Shown piece by piece: positions 43,608-52,039 of a DNA stretch of 64,000 bases. Made by a program: the position numbers and the translations under genes. Source of the DNA: Burkholderia sp. Leaf177 (GTDB taxonomy: Bacteria > Pseudomonadota > Gammaproteobacteria > Burkholderiales > Burkholderiaceae); NCBI RefSeq assembly GCF_001424345.1, contig NZ_LMPF01000024.1:425986-489985 (forward strand), in the 5' to 3' direction. The notes beneath the pieces were generated by a model that was given only the letters and a program-made list of their open reading frames with translations, did not search any database and was not told where the DNA came from. The first letter of the stretch is position 1. Each line of letters opens with the position of its first letter.

Positions 43608-45332
43608 ATGAACATCCGCAAATTCATCGGTGCTACGAGTCGCGACGCGTTTCGTCTCGTGCGCGAGGCACTGGGTCCTGATGCGGTAGTCCTGTCGAAC
43701 AGGGTAACGGACGACGGCAGCGTCGAGATCGTGGCCGTGGCCGACGGCGATCTCGCGAAAATTTCCCCGAAAGCGGCCGCGCAGCAGCGCGAACTGAAGC
43801 TCAGAGAAACGCCGGTGAGCACGAGCGCTCCCGCCGCTCATCTGGCAGCCAATCCGGCCGCTAATCCGTACGCAAGCGGCGACGTGTTCTCGTCTGTCTT
43901 TGGCGCAAATCCGGAACCGCTCGACGATATCGAACCCGAAGTTCGTCGCCCGCACGCACCGGAGATGCAGGAATCATCGCGCACGATGGCCGAGTCGAAT
44001 CCCTGGCTGATCGAACACGCGCGCCGCGTTGCGCAATCGGTCACTGAAGGCGCGCCACAGCGTTCGCTGAGTGCATCGGCGGCAATTGCAAAGGGACTAG
44101 GAAGTCCCGTTACCGTCGTGCCGCAAGACACGCATGACAAGGCCGATGCCCCCGAATGGACGCGCGAAGCCGCCCAGCTCGCCGCCCGCCGCGCCGAGAA
44201 CAAGCTCGCCCAGCGCCAGGCCGCCGAAATGCCAATGCCGGCGCAAACCCAGGCGCCCGCCGCCAGCATGACGCAGGAAAGTGCGTTCGCGGGTCTGCCG
44301 GCATCGGCTGCGGCTGCCGTGACTGAAGCCATCCGTGCACGCATGGAGCAGGTCGTCAACGACACCGTCATGCACGAACTCTCGTCCATGCGCGGCATGA
44401 TGGAAGAGCACTTCGCCGGCTTGTTGTGGAGCGACCGCCAGCGCCGCAGCCCGAATCACGCCGCGCTCACCAAGCGCCTGTTCGCCGCCGGTTTCTCGGC
44501 GCAGCTCGTGCGCATGATGATCGACAACATGCCGGAGATCGAACACGCGGAAGCATCGATGCAATGGGTCCAGCAAGTCCTCGAGAACAACCTGCCCGTC
44601 ATGGACAGCGAAGAATCGATGATGAACCGCGGCGGCGTTTTTGCGCTGATGGGCCCGACGGGCGTCGGCAAGACGACGACCACCGCAAAACTCGCCGCGC
44701 GTTGCGTGATGCGCTTCGGCGCCAGCAAGGTCGCGCTCTTGACGACCGACAGCTACCGGATCGGCGCGCACGAGCAACTGCGCATTTTCGGCAAGATCCT
44801 CGGGGTATCGGTGCATGCGGTGAAGGACGCAGCCGACCTGCAACTCGCGCTTTCCGAGCTGCGCAACAAGCACATCGTGCTGATCGATACCATCGGCATG
44901 AGCCAGCGCGACCGCACCGTTGCCGATCACATCTCCATGCTGTGCGGCGCCGGCCGTCCGGTGCAGCGCCTCTTGCTGCTCAACGCAACCAGCCACGGCG
45001 ACACGCTGAATGAAGTCGTGCAGGCGTATCAAAGCTCGCCGGACCAGCCGCCGCTCGCGGGCTGCATCCTGACCAAGCTCGACGAAGCCACGAACCTGGG
45101 CGGCGTGATCGATACCGTGATTCGCTACAAATTGCCGGTGCATTACGTATCGACGGGACAGAAAGTGCCGGAAAACCTGTACGTCGCGACCAAGCGCTTC
45201 CTGATTAAAAGCGCGTTCTGCATTCCGCGCGACGGCTCGCCGTTCGTGCCGCAAGACGACGACGTGCCGCCGCTCCTGTCCGCGCTTTCCGCGCGCGCTT
45301 CCACCGAACTGCATGAGGTTCACTTTGGATAA
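43608..45332 (+). CDS. flhF: Flagellar biosynthesis SRP-type GTPase FlhF
   Basis: The 574-aa protein has the FlhF N-terminus MNIRKFIGATSRDAFRLVRE, a variable basic/Ala-rich linker (70-270), and an SRP-type GTPase with P-loop GPTGVGKT (349-356), DSYRIGAHEQL, DTIGMSQRD and TKLDEATNLGG. It places and numbers polar flagella. GGGGG lies just upstream of the ATG. It overlaps the flhG start and heads flhF-flhG-fliA. The genes usually found upstream (flhBA) are not here. Confidence 0.95.
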   Translation: MNIRKFIGATSRDAFRLVREALGPDAVVLSNRVTDDGSVEIVAVADGDLAKISPKAAAQQRELKLRETPVSTSAPAAHLAANPAANPYASGDVFSSVFGANPEPLDDIEPEVRRPHAPEMQESSRTMAESNPWLIEHARRVAQSVTEGAPQRSLSASAAIAKGLGSPVTVVPQDTHDKADAPEWTREAAQLAARRAENKLAQRQAAEMPMPAQTQAPAASMTQESAFAGLPASAAAAVTEAIRARMEQVVNDTVMHELSSMRGMMEEHFAGLLWSDRQRRSPNHAALTKRLFAAGFSAQLVRMMIDNMPEIEHAEASMQWVQQVLENNLPVMDSEESMMNRGGVFALMGPTGVGKTTTTAKLAARCVMRFGASKVALLTTDSYRIGAHEQLRIFGKILGVSVHAVKDAADLQLALSELRNKHIVLIDTIGMSQRDRTVADHISMLCGAGRPVQRLLLLNATSHGDTLNEVVQAYQSSPDQPPLAGCILTKLDEATNLGGVIDTVIRYKLPVHYVSTGQKVPENLYVATKRFLIKSAFCIPRDGSPFVPQDDDVPPLLSALSARASTELHEVHFG

Positions 45333-46260
45333 GTTCGTGTCCGATCAGGCTGAAGGCTTGCGCCGTCTGCTGACGCGCAACAGTTCGCGCGTGGTTGCCG
45401 TGTGCGGGGCGCCGCCGGGCGGAGTGCCGGGAACCGGCAACACTTCGACGGTCGTCAACCTCGCCGCCGCGCTCGCGGCGCAAGGCAAGGACGTTCTGGT
45501 TATCGATGAAAGGCAGAACGCGATGTCGGCGAGCAGGCTGGCGAAAGTGCCGTCCACGGGTGCGCTCGGCGCCGTGCTCACCGGCAAGCGCTTCCTGCAG
45601 GACGCGGTCACCCGCACGCCGTTCGGCTTTTCGATGATCGCAGCGCCGCGCGACGAACGCATCAGCCACGACGCCGCCCATTGCCGTATTTTGCTCGATG
45701 GCCCCGCTGATATCGTTCTCATCGATACCCAGCCGGATCGCAGCGGCGCGCTGTCCACGCTCGCCGCACAAGCGCATGACTTCGTGATCGTGACGCGCGT
45801 GGCGCCAGCCGCGATCACCGAGGCATATGCCTGCATCAAGCGTCTGCATTACGCGCACGCCATCTCGCGCTTCCGGATCGTGGTCAACCACGTGAAGAAC
45901 GCCGCCGATGCGCAAATCGCCTTCGATAACCTCGCCGGCGTCGCCAGCCGCTACCTTGCCGTGCAGCTGATGCCGGCCGGTTGCGTGGCTGAAGATCCGC
46001 GTGTGGCGAAGGCGCATGAACTGTCGCGCTGCGCGGTCGAAGCATTTCCGACGACCGCCGCCGCGCGCGATTACCGTCACATCGCGGCCGATTTGCAGTA
46101 TTGGCCGATGCCAGAAAGTTCGCACTTCGAATGGCCGGTACAAGCCGTCCATATGGAAACGCCACGCAGTATCGAGCGTTCGATCAACCCGGGAGCGACC
46201 TCGCGCCGCACCGAAACAACGTTGCCGGAGTTCGCAATGCGCAGCCCGGCGTCGGTGTGA
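45325..46260 (+). CDS. flhG: FlhG/FleN-like MinD-family protein with degenerate P-loop
   Basis: I start at TTG 45325 because GAGG lies 6 nt upstream and the DKFVSDQAEGLRRLL N-terminus fits; an ATG at 45313 is in frame. The ~311-aa protein has the MinD/ParA fold and the FlhG position after flhF. Its deviant Walker A reads APPGGVPGTGNTST with no lysine, where KGGVGKT is expected. Walker B is IVLIDTQPD. ATP binding or hydrolysis may be impaired. FlhG normally counters FlhF to limit flagellar number. It overlaps the flhF end by 8 bases. Confidence 0.88.
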   Translation: MDKFVSDQAEGLRRLLTRNSSRVVAVCGAPPGGVPGTGNTSTVVNLAAALAAQGKDVLVIDERQNAMSASRLAKVPSTGALGAVLTGKRFLQDAVTRTPFGFSMIAAPRDERISHDAAHCRILLDGPADIVLIDTQPDRSGALSTLAAQAHDFVIVTRVAPAAITEAYACIKRLHYAHAISRFRIVVNHVKNAADAQIAFDNLAGVASRYLAVQLMPAGCVAEDPRVAKAHELSRCAVEAFPTTAAARDYRHIAADLQYWPMPESSHFEWPVQAVHMETPRSIERSINPGATSRRTETTLPEFAMRSPASV

Positions 46261-46290
46261 CGAAGCAAAGAAGGAACAAAGGTGAATGCG

Positions 46291-47022
46291 ATGTATAACG
46301 CCCAGGGAAAACTGTCACAAGCCGAGGTCCTGACCCGCTACGCGCCGCTCGTGCGCCGGCTGGGTCTGCAACTGGTCGCCAAGATGCCGGCCAGCGTGGA
46401 TCTCGACGATCTGATTCAGGCCGGCATGATTGGTTTGCTCGATGCCGCCAGCCGCTACAAGGAAGATCAGGGCGCGCAGTTCGAGACCTACGCCAGCCAG
46501 CGGATTCGTGGCGCGATGCTCGACGAGTTGCGTGCCAACGACTGGTTGCCGCGCAGCATGCGCAAGACTTCGCGCGAGGTGGAATCGGCGGTGCACAAGG
46601 TCGAACAGAACCTTGGCCGGTCGGCAAGCGAACAGGAAGTCGCCGAGCATCTCAAGATGCCGCTCGACGAATACCAGACCATGCTGCAGGATTTGCACGG
46701 CAGCCAGCTGATCTATTACGAAGACTTCGACCGGTCATCGGACGACGAGCCGTTCCTCGATCGTTATTGCGTCGATAAAGCCGATCCGCTTTCCGCTTTG
46801 CTCGATGGCAGCTTGCGTTCGGCGCTCGTCGAAGCCATCGATAAACTGCCCGAGCGCGAGAAACTGCTGATGAGCCTTTATTACGAGAAGGGCTTGAACC
46901 TGCGTGAAATTGGCGCGGTGATGGAAGTCAGCGAATCGCGCGTATGCCAGTTGCACAGCCAGGCCGTTGCGCGCTTGCGGGCGAAGTTGCGGGAACAGGC
47001 ATGGTCGGGCGTGGAGGCTTGA
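46291..47022 (+). CDS. fliA: Flagellar sigma factor FliA (sigma-28)
   Basis: The ~243-aa protein has sigma-70 regions 2 (DLDDLIQAGMIGLLDAASRY, then GAQFETYASQRIRGAMLDELR), 3 (LGRSASEQEVAEHL) and 4 (LPEREKLLMSLYYEKGLNLREIGAVMEVSESRVCQLHSQA). It drives late flagellar and chemotaxis genes. The MYNAQGK start at 46291 has AGGTG upstream; a GTG nine bases earlier with AAGGA is an alternative. It ends 30 bases from the convergent diguanylate cyclase gene. Confidence 0.95.
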   Translation: MYNAQGKLSQAEVLTRYAPLVRRLGLQLVAKMPASVDLDDLIQAGMIGLLDAASRYKEDQGAQFETYASQRIRGAMLDELRANDWLPRSMRKTSREVESAVHKVEQNLGRSASEQEVAEHLKMPLDEYQTMLQDLHGSQLIYYEDFDRSSDDEPFLDRYCVDKADPLSALLDGSLRSALVEAIDKLPEREKLLMSLYYEKGLNLREIGAVMEVSESRVCQLHSQAVARLRAKLREQAWSGVEA

Positions 47023-47052
47023 GGTTTTAGATTTCAGGCGCTTCAGGTTGCT

Positions 47053-48147
47053 TCAGGTTGCTTCAAAATCAGCGCCTTCGGCAAAGACCGTCCGGCCTTT
47101 GCCGAGCGCTTTAGCGCGATACATTGCACGATCCGCCGCGCGCATGAGTGCGGCGTTATCGGTGTAAATGGATTTCAGGTCCGGCGAAATCAGGCATGCG
47201 CCAATGCTCGCCGATACATTCACCATCCGGTCCTGCACCGACGTCATTTCCGCCAGCACCGCGTGAATCCCGTTCGCGACCGTGTGCACAGCGTGGCTGC
47301 CCGTCACGTGACGCGCAAGGACCACGAATTCATCGCCGCCGAGTCGCGCGACTGTATCGGTGGTCCGCACGCGGCGTATCAGCGAATCCGCGAAGGTTCG
47401 CAGCACGACGTCGCCGACTTCGTGACCGTAGGTATCGTTCACTTCCTTGAAACCATCGAGATCGATCAGCAGCAGAGCCGTCGCGTTTTCCTGTCCCGTC
47501 GATACCGCCGTCACCGCCCGTCCGATAGTCTGTTCCAGCGCGTATCGGTTATAGAGGCCGGTGAGCGGATCGGTTCCCGCTCGCAGCGCCAGATCGCGAT
47601 TTGCGTTGCCGAGCCGTCCAACTAGAACGCCCAGATAAATCGATGCCGCAAGCACGCTCAGCGCGATCCCGAGCGCTGCGGGCCAGTTGAGCTTCCACCA
47701 TGGCTGCAGCACGGATAAAGCCGTTATGCCGATGAGCGCCGTGACGCCCGACAAAGCCAGCGTTCTTTTGCCGTATCGTCCGCCTGCGCCGATCAGGAAA
47801 AGAAAGATGGCCCAGAGCATCGGCAACGCGAGCGCGCCGCCGGCAGCAAGTAATAGCGCTAGAAGCGCTTGATCCGCGATTGTGGTGATGGCGAGGCGCA
47901 CATCGGAATGATGCGGCATCCATCCGATGATCAGCCGGCTCGCGATGCCATACGCCATGTACAACACCATCACATGAAAGCAGGCCGCGGCCGCCGGAGA
48001 CGGATCGAACCACGCCAGCGCGCCGTACGCCACGGCCGTAGGTCCGCCGAGCACGACCCTGAGCGTTGCCTGCTCCTTTTCCGGATCGCGATGTGGCGAC
48101 CACACGTAACCGCGCGCTCGCCGCACGGGGTCGTTCGTCTGCCCCAT
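47053..48147 (-). CDS. Membrane diguanylate cyclase (GGDEF)
   Basis: The 364-aa protein has about five to six hydrophobic spans in residues 30-180 and a C-terminal GGDEF domain with the active-site loop GGDEF (270-274). The inhibitory I-site RTTD sits five residues before it (261-264), so it should make cyclic-di-GMP under product inhibition. AGGGG is upstream of the ATG. Its location next to fliA and in the same window as a VpsR-type activator suggests motility/biofilm control, by inference only. Confidence 0.92.
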   Translation of the reverse strand: MGQTNDPVRRARGYVWSPHRDPEKEQATLRVVLGGPTAVAYGALAWFDPSPAAAACFHVMVLYMAYGIASRLIIGWMPHHSDVRLAITTIADQALLALLLAAGGALALPMLWAIFLFLIGAGGRYGKRTLALSGVTALIGITALSVLQPWWKLNWPAALGIALSVLAASIYLGVLVGRLGNANRDLALRAGTDPLTGLYNRYALEQTIGRAVTAVSTGQENATALLLIDLDGFKEVNDTYGHEVGDVVLRTFADSLIRRVRTTDTVARLGGDEFVVLARHVTGSHAVHTVANGIHAVLAEMTSVQDRMVNVSASIGACLISPDLKSIYTDNAALMRAADRAMYRAKALGKGRTVFAEGADFEAT

Positions 48148-48652
48148 TCTGTGTCCCCTTTTCCTGACGTGGTGGTTTGAATCCGCGTTTTCTGCAGTGC
48201 CTGCGTAGTGCGCAACCGCAATCCTACTGCGTTGGAGAACGCTGTAAGTAAAGGGAAAATTGGGGCGCGGATGGTGGGTGCGGCTGGGAATCGGGGCGGC
48301 GTGAAAGGGTCAATGGCGGAGGTGGCTTCTGGATCGGCCGGGTTCGGAGGTTGAGGGTAGTTGGCAACTTTCGTTATCGATGCGCAGAGGCGAGTTTTGG
48401 TTCGCCCGGAGTTCGCGTCCATTTAACTACGCACGTTTTCCTCGAACCGATGCGCCGAGCGGTTTTTGCTTTCGATGTCGATAGCCGAATCGAGATTCAG
48501 AGGTTGGTATTGAAGCTGCCCTATGAGCAGATTGGCTTTGCGTCGTTCGGCAGCAAGGCGAGATAGAAGTGCGTGATGCGGCACTATATACTTGTGATTA
48601 GTCATACAAATAAACCGCGCTGCACTTGGCAGTACTGCACTTCCCCCGACGC
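48148..48652. other. Intergenic region with a possible gene remnant
   Basis: No complete gene is supported in this 505-base gap. A short plus frame ending at 48566 encodes a segment (AVFAFDVDSRIEIQRLVLKL and more) that looks protein-like but has no start signal, so it may be a relic. A TATACT box at 48587-48592 could serve the NERD gene. Confidence 0.4.
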
Positions 48653-49876
48653 ATGCAAAACATCGAACTGTATTACGGCAGCAGAAAACTCCTCTCGTCA
48701 GAGAAGATCGTCTTGGCGCGCATTATCGAATGGCTTTCGCTGCACCATATCCCCGCTGTCATCTATACCAACGTAAAAATCAACTGGAATGAGATCGATA
48801 TCCTGGTTGGTACTCCGAACACAACGCTGGTGATTGAGGTCAAGGGATATCGAAATCCAGTATCGGGACGCGAAAATGGAAAATGGATCAGCACCAACGC
48901 AAGAGGACAAACCAAGCTTCATACCAACGGCTACGAGCAGGTCATAGAAGCGTATCGCGCGATCAAGAGGCAAATGGAATTGCTGAGCGGCAGCGTAGTG
49001 AACGTGTCGTACCCAAAAGCCGCTGTCGTTTTTGAAGGCGGCATTCCTGAAGGCTCCGATCTTTTTACGCCAGTCGACGACCGTGTCGTCATTTGCGGCA
49101 TTGAACGGCTGACCGAACTGCTGGCGCACAGAAGTCAGCATCCATGGTCTTTGCAGTCGCTAAGAGAACTCGCCACGGCATTGCGCCTTACGCCGAACCG
49201 AGGTCCACGCGCGGGGGAGCGAGCCAGGGTGCTGTCAATCGTGGAGGCGCAAGAAGAAGCTGCAACATTTCACGCTGCCGCCGCCAGCCATCGATCTGAG
49301 GAAGCAAGTGGATTGCCGTCGGCGGCATCGCAAGTTCGGAAGGCCGCGCACCAGGAAAAGGCCGCCTTCGCGACGAGTTTGTCCGCTACGACGCATTTTG
49401 GCGCTCGCGCAGCGCCTCCGTATGTAGATGTCGATTTCAACGCTATCAATCCTGTTAGATACAGGAAGCGGCGAGTGCGACGTATCGCTGGCGTGATGCT
49501 GATCGCACTCATGGCTGTCTGCGCAGCCCGCTACGCTTACGTTTGGATGTCGAAGGGCAAATCTAGCAAGGCCGATGTATCGACCGCTGCGCCGCTATCA
49601 GCGCAAAAAGTTTTGCCGAAAGGCCCCGTTAAACGTCGCCCGAAAGCGGAAGCACGCGAGTCGCAACGCAAGTCAGCCGAAAATATGCTTTCTGTACCGG
49701 CGACATCCAGTGCACGCAGTACGGCATTATCGGCGCCCGCTCCACCGGCTCAGATCACGTGCCCGCCAGGCGTTGATCGTCTAGGCTGCAACGGCCGTGT
49801 CGGCGTGATGAGCGCTCCTGTTTGTCCTACCGGGTTTATCGTGAGTGGCGAAACGTGCATCTTGGCAGGGCGGTAG
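48653..49876 (+). CDS. NERD-domain (nuclease-related) membrane protein
   Basis: The ~407-aa product opens with a NERD domain. NEIDILVG (Glu47, Asp49) and LVIEVKG (Glu62, Lys64) give the E-D-ExK core of a PD-(D/E)xK nuclease fold. A charged helical linker (about 185-260) leads to one membrane span (about 278-297). A Lys/Ser/Ala-rich tail ends in a small cysteine-containing motif (CPPGVDRLGC and CPTGFIVSGETC). The ribosome binding site is not evident, and an in-frame TTG at 48626 is possible. It sits in a small accessory patch beside tRNA-Arg and hicAB. Confidence 0.75.
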   Translation: MQNIELYYGSRKLLSSEKIVLARIIEWLSLHHIPAVIYTNVKINWNEIDILVGTPNTTLVIEVKGYRNPVSGRENGKWISTNARGQTKLHTNGYEQVIEAYRAIKRQMELLSGSVVNVSYPKAAVVFEGGIPEGSDLFTPVDDRVVICGIERLTELLAHRSQHPWSLQSLRELATALRLTPNRGPRAGERARVLSIVEAQEEAATFHAAAASHRSEEASGLPSAASQVRKAAHQEKAAFATSLSATTHFGARAAPPYVDVDFNAINPVRYRKRRVRRIAGVMLIALMAVCAARYAYVWMSKGKSSKADVSTAAPLSAQKVLPKGPVKRRPKAEARESQRKSAENMLSVPATSSARSTALSAPAPPAQITCPPGVDRLGCNGRVGVMSAPVCPTGFIVSGETCILAGR

Positions 49877-49933
49877 CGGAATGACATAGATGGCTCTTGT
49901 TGCTGGGTGGAACCGAGATTCACCGATAGTGTG

Positions 49934-49962
49934 TTGTAGAAATAAACATTTTTGTTTATTAT
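49934..49962 (+). promoter_or_regulatory. hicAB promoter with operator palindrome
   Basis: TTGTAG, 17 bases, then TATTAT forms a plausible promoter. The palindrome AATAAAC-N6-GTTTATT (49941-49960) fills the spacer and overlaps the -10, an ideal site for repression by a HicB-type autoregulator. Confidence 0.5.
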
Positions 49963-49989
49963 GACGGTTCGACGTCGACCGGAGAGTCA

Positions 49990-50165
49990 GTGAAGCAGAG
50001 TAAGTTCAAGCGATGGCTGTCCAAACAAGGCGCAACTTTATAGATGGCACTCGGCACATAAAGGTTTACTTGAACGGACGACAAACCACGCTACCAAGGC
50101 ATCCGAGCCAAGAAATATCGGAACCGCTCCGAAAGGCGATCCTTAAACAACTAAGCATTTTTTGA
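49990..50165 (+). pseudogene. hicA: hicA toxin gene, single-base frameshift
   Basis: From GTG 49990 (GGAG 5 nt upstream) the frame reads VKQSKFKRWLSKQGAT and hits TAG at 50041. Shifting by one base from 50040 restores a HicA-like continuation (IDGTRHIKVYLNGRQTTLPR, then EISEPLRKAILKQL), ending at TGA 50163-50165. The intact gene would encode about 60 aa, the usual HicA mRNA-interferase length, with its catalytic His in the RHIKVY segment. Loss of one T from a run of four at 50037-50039 explains the break; a sequencing error in the homopolymer is the main alternative. Confidence 0.75.
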
Positions 50166-50211
50166 TCGTAAGCCCTGCATGCTTTGCGCCGTGCCAAAAC
50201 AGGAAAACATA

Positions 50212-50634
50212 ATGTTCCGCTACCCCGCCCGACTCAAGGCCGACGAAGCCGGTTTCACAGTGACGTTCCGCGACATCCCCGAAGCCATTACGGCCGGCGC
50301 GACTCGCGACGAGGCGGTCGCGATGGCAACGGATGCACTCGCAACCGCTATGGATTTCTATTTTGAAGACAAACGCCCGGTTCCCATGCCTTCCGACGCA
50401 AAGCGCGGGGAGATGCTGATCGAGCTTCGCGCCAGCGTCGCAGCTAAAGTGCTGTTGCTAAATGCGATGCTTGCGCAGCATGTCACGCCCGCCGAACTGG
50501 CTCGACGGATGCACACGCGCCCTCAGGAGGTGAACCGTGTAATTGACCTCGGGCACGCAACGAAGATCGACACCATCGCGTCCGCGCTGGCAGCACTCGG
50601 CATGCGTTTGGAGTTGAATGTGATTCCGGCCTGA
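50212..50634 (+). CDS. hicB: HicB antitoxin
   Basis: The ATG at 50212 has AGGA 7 nt upstream; the in-frame ATG at 50179 lacks one. The 140-aa protein has the HicB partial RNase-H-like fold (FRYPARLKADEAGFTVTFRD, then AVAMATDALATAMDFY) and a C-terminal HTH (LAQHVTPAELARRMHTRPQEV). It should neutralise HicA and repress the promoter. It is intact although its partner hicA is frameshifted, and it lies 28 bases from tRNA-Arg. Confidence 0.88.
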   Translation: MFRYPARLKADEAGFTVTFRDIPEAITAGATRDEAVAMATDALATAMDFYFEDKRPVPMPSDAKRGEMLIELRASVAAKVLLLNAMLAQHVTPAELARRMHTRPQEVNRVIDLGHATKIDTIASALAALGMRLELNVIPA

Positions 50635-50661
50635 CCGGGCAATTTGATTTTTGCTAATTCT

Positions 50662-50737
50662 TGGTGCGCCCGGCTGGGATCGAACCAGCAACCCCTGCCT
50701 TCGGAGGGCAGTACTCTATCCATTGAGCTACGGGCGC
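50662..50737 (-). tRNA. tRNA-Arg (anticodon CCG)
   Basis: On the minus strand the 76 bases fold as a full cloverleaf: acceptor GCGCCCG/CGGGCGC, anticodon stem CTGCC/GGCAG with loop CTCCGAA (anticodon CCG, reads CGG), and a T-arm with GGTTCGATCC. The CCA end is encoded at 50662-50664. The 3' end faces hicB; tRNA 3' ends are common integration sites. Confidence 0.97.
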
Positions 50738-51060
50738 ATATGAGCGAGGGGCTCCGCGTTCCATATACAAAATCATGGAGGCAGGACCGCTGCGAGTCCG
50801 AAACAATACCTGTTTTCGGCTGATTCGTCCATCGCAAGGCCTTTAAAGCCAAATGCTACCCTCTCCAAAACCTCCGCAAAAACCCCAAAAATTCGGGTTA
50901 ACACGCGCTGCGACAAGCCTTTGCGGGTGCGCCGCCACGTAAACGTTCCGTCTATAATCGACCGTGCTGGCGAAACCGTTTAAAAGCTTTCGAGAGATCT
51001 GCCCCTGCTGTCACGCTGTCGCTGGACCGACTCACAAATAAAAAGGGAGACGAGACGAGC
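50738..51060. other. Intergenic region upstream of cytochrome c gene
   Basis: No gene is supported between tRNA-Arg and the cytochrome gene. The left part must hold the tRNA promoter on the minus strand; the right part contains a consensus TATAAT box annotated separately. Confidence 0.5.
50953..50958 (+). promoter_or_regulatory. -10 box TATAAT for the cytochrome c gene
   Basis: A consensus TATAAT lies about 100 bases before the cytochrome c start. No good -35 is found at 16-18 bases, so the assignment is tentative. Confidence 0.45.
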
Positions 51061-51966
51061 ATGAGTGAAGCACCCCACGGAGTCCCGATCAAAACGCCCG
51101 GCCAACTCATCGCGGCAATCGTCGCCGGGTTCGCCATTCCTATCGTCGTGATCGTCCTGCTGGCCGTCTACGTCAATAACACGACCCGCACCGGCGCCGG
51201 CACCGACTCCCTGTCGGACGAGGCCGTCGCGCAGCGCATCGCCCCGGTCGCGCAAGTCGATATTCGCGACGCCAACGCCCCGCGTGTCTACAAAACCGGC
51301 GAAGAAGTCTTCAAGGCGGTCTGCACGACGTGTCACACGGCGGGCGTAGCCGGCGCACCGAAGTTCGGCAACGCAGGCGATTGGGCGCCGCGCATAGCGG
51401 AAGGCTACGACACGCTGCTGCACAACGCGCTCAACGGCAAAGGCGGCATGCCGGCACGCGGCGGCACGAGTCCCGACGACTATAGCGACTTCGAAATCGC
51501 CCGGGCAGTCGTCTATATGGCCAACGATGGCGGCGCAAAATTCGCCGAACCCGCGCAACCGGCGCCGGGCGCGGCAGCGGGTGCATCGGCTGCGGCGGCA
51601 GTTCCGGCAAGCGGCGCAGCGGCTGGAGCGACCGACAATGCCCAGGCCGCAGCTGCGGTCGCCGCTTTGGCGAACGTCCCGCAGGCAAGCTCGGCCCCGG
51701 CCGCAGGTGCGCAAAGCGCGGACGCATCGCAAGCCGGAAAGGCGCTATACACGCAGGTTTGCCAGGCGTGTCACGCGGCCGGCGTGCTCGGAGCGCCTAA
51801 ATTCGGCGATAAGGAAGCCTGGGCCGCGCGCCTGAAAGAGCCGATGGACACCGTCTACGGTTACGCGCTGCACGGCAAGGGCGCGATGCCGCCAAAAGGC
51901 GGATCGAATGCATCTGATGCCGATGTAAAAGCCGCCGTCGATTACATGGTTGCGGCATCGAAATAG
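51061..51966 (+). CDS. Membrane-anchored two-haem cytochrome c (c5 type)
   Basis: The 301-aa protein has one N-terminal membrane anchor (residues 16-38) and two cytochrome c5-type domains with CTTCH (88-92) and CQACH (234-238). Methionine ligands lie in GGMPARGG and GAMPPKGG. An Ala/Pro-rich linker (150-225) separates the domains, which look like a duplication. It faces the periplasm and probably shuttles electrons to a terminal oxidase. GGGAG is upstream of the ATG. A bidirectional terminator follows. Confidence 0.9.
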   Translation: MSEAPHGVPIKTPGQLIAAIVAGFAIPIVVIVLLAVYVNNTTRTGAGTDSLSDEAVAQRIAPVAQVDIRDANAPRVYKTGEEVFKAVCTTCHTAGVAGAPKFGNAGDWAPRIAEGYDTLLHNALNGKGGMPARGGTSPDDYSDFEIARAVVYMANDGGAKFAEPAQPAPGAAAGASAAAAVPASGAAAGATDNAQAAAAVAALANVPQASSAPAAGAQSADASQAGKALYTQVCQACHAAGVLGAPKFGDKEAWAARLKEPMDTVYGYALHGKGAMPPKGGSNASDADVKAAVDYMVAASK

Positions 51967-51989
51967 GCCGATTTCCCTTCGATAAAACG

Positions 51990-52024
51990 AAAAACCCTGC
52001 GCATCGCAACACGCAGGGTTTTTT
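51990..52024. terminator. Bidirectional intrinsic terminator
   Basis: AAAACCCTGCG and CGCAGGGTTTT form an 11-bp stem with a 10-base loop, flanked by A-tract and T-tract. It serves the cytochrome gene (plus) and the convergent rep helicase gene (minus). Confidence 0.9.
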
Positions 52025-52039
52025 AATGCAGCGACAAAA

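Noticed and set aside
50030..50045. Programmed -1 frameshift signal in hicA
   Set aside because: The sequence A-ACT-TTA does not form an X-XXY-YYZ slippery heptamer, so a simple base loss or sequencing error is more likely.
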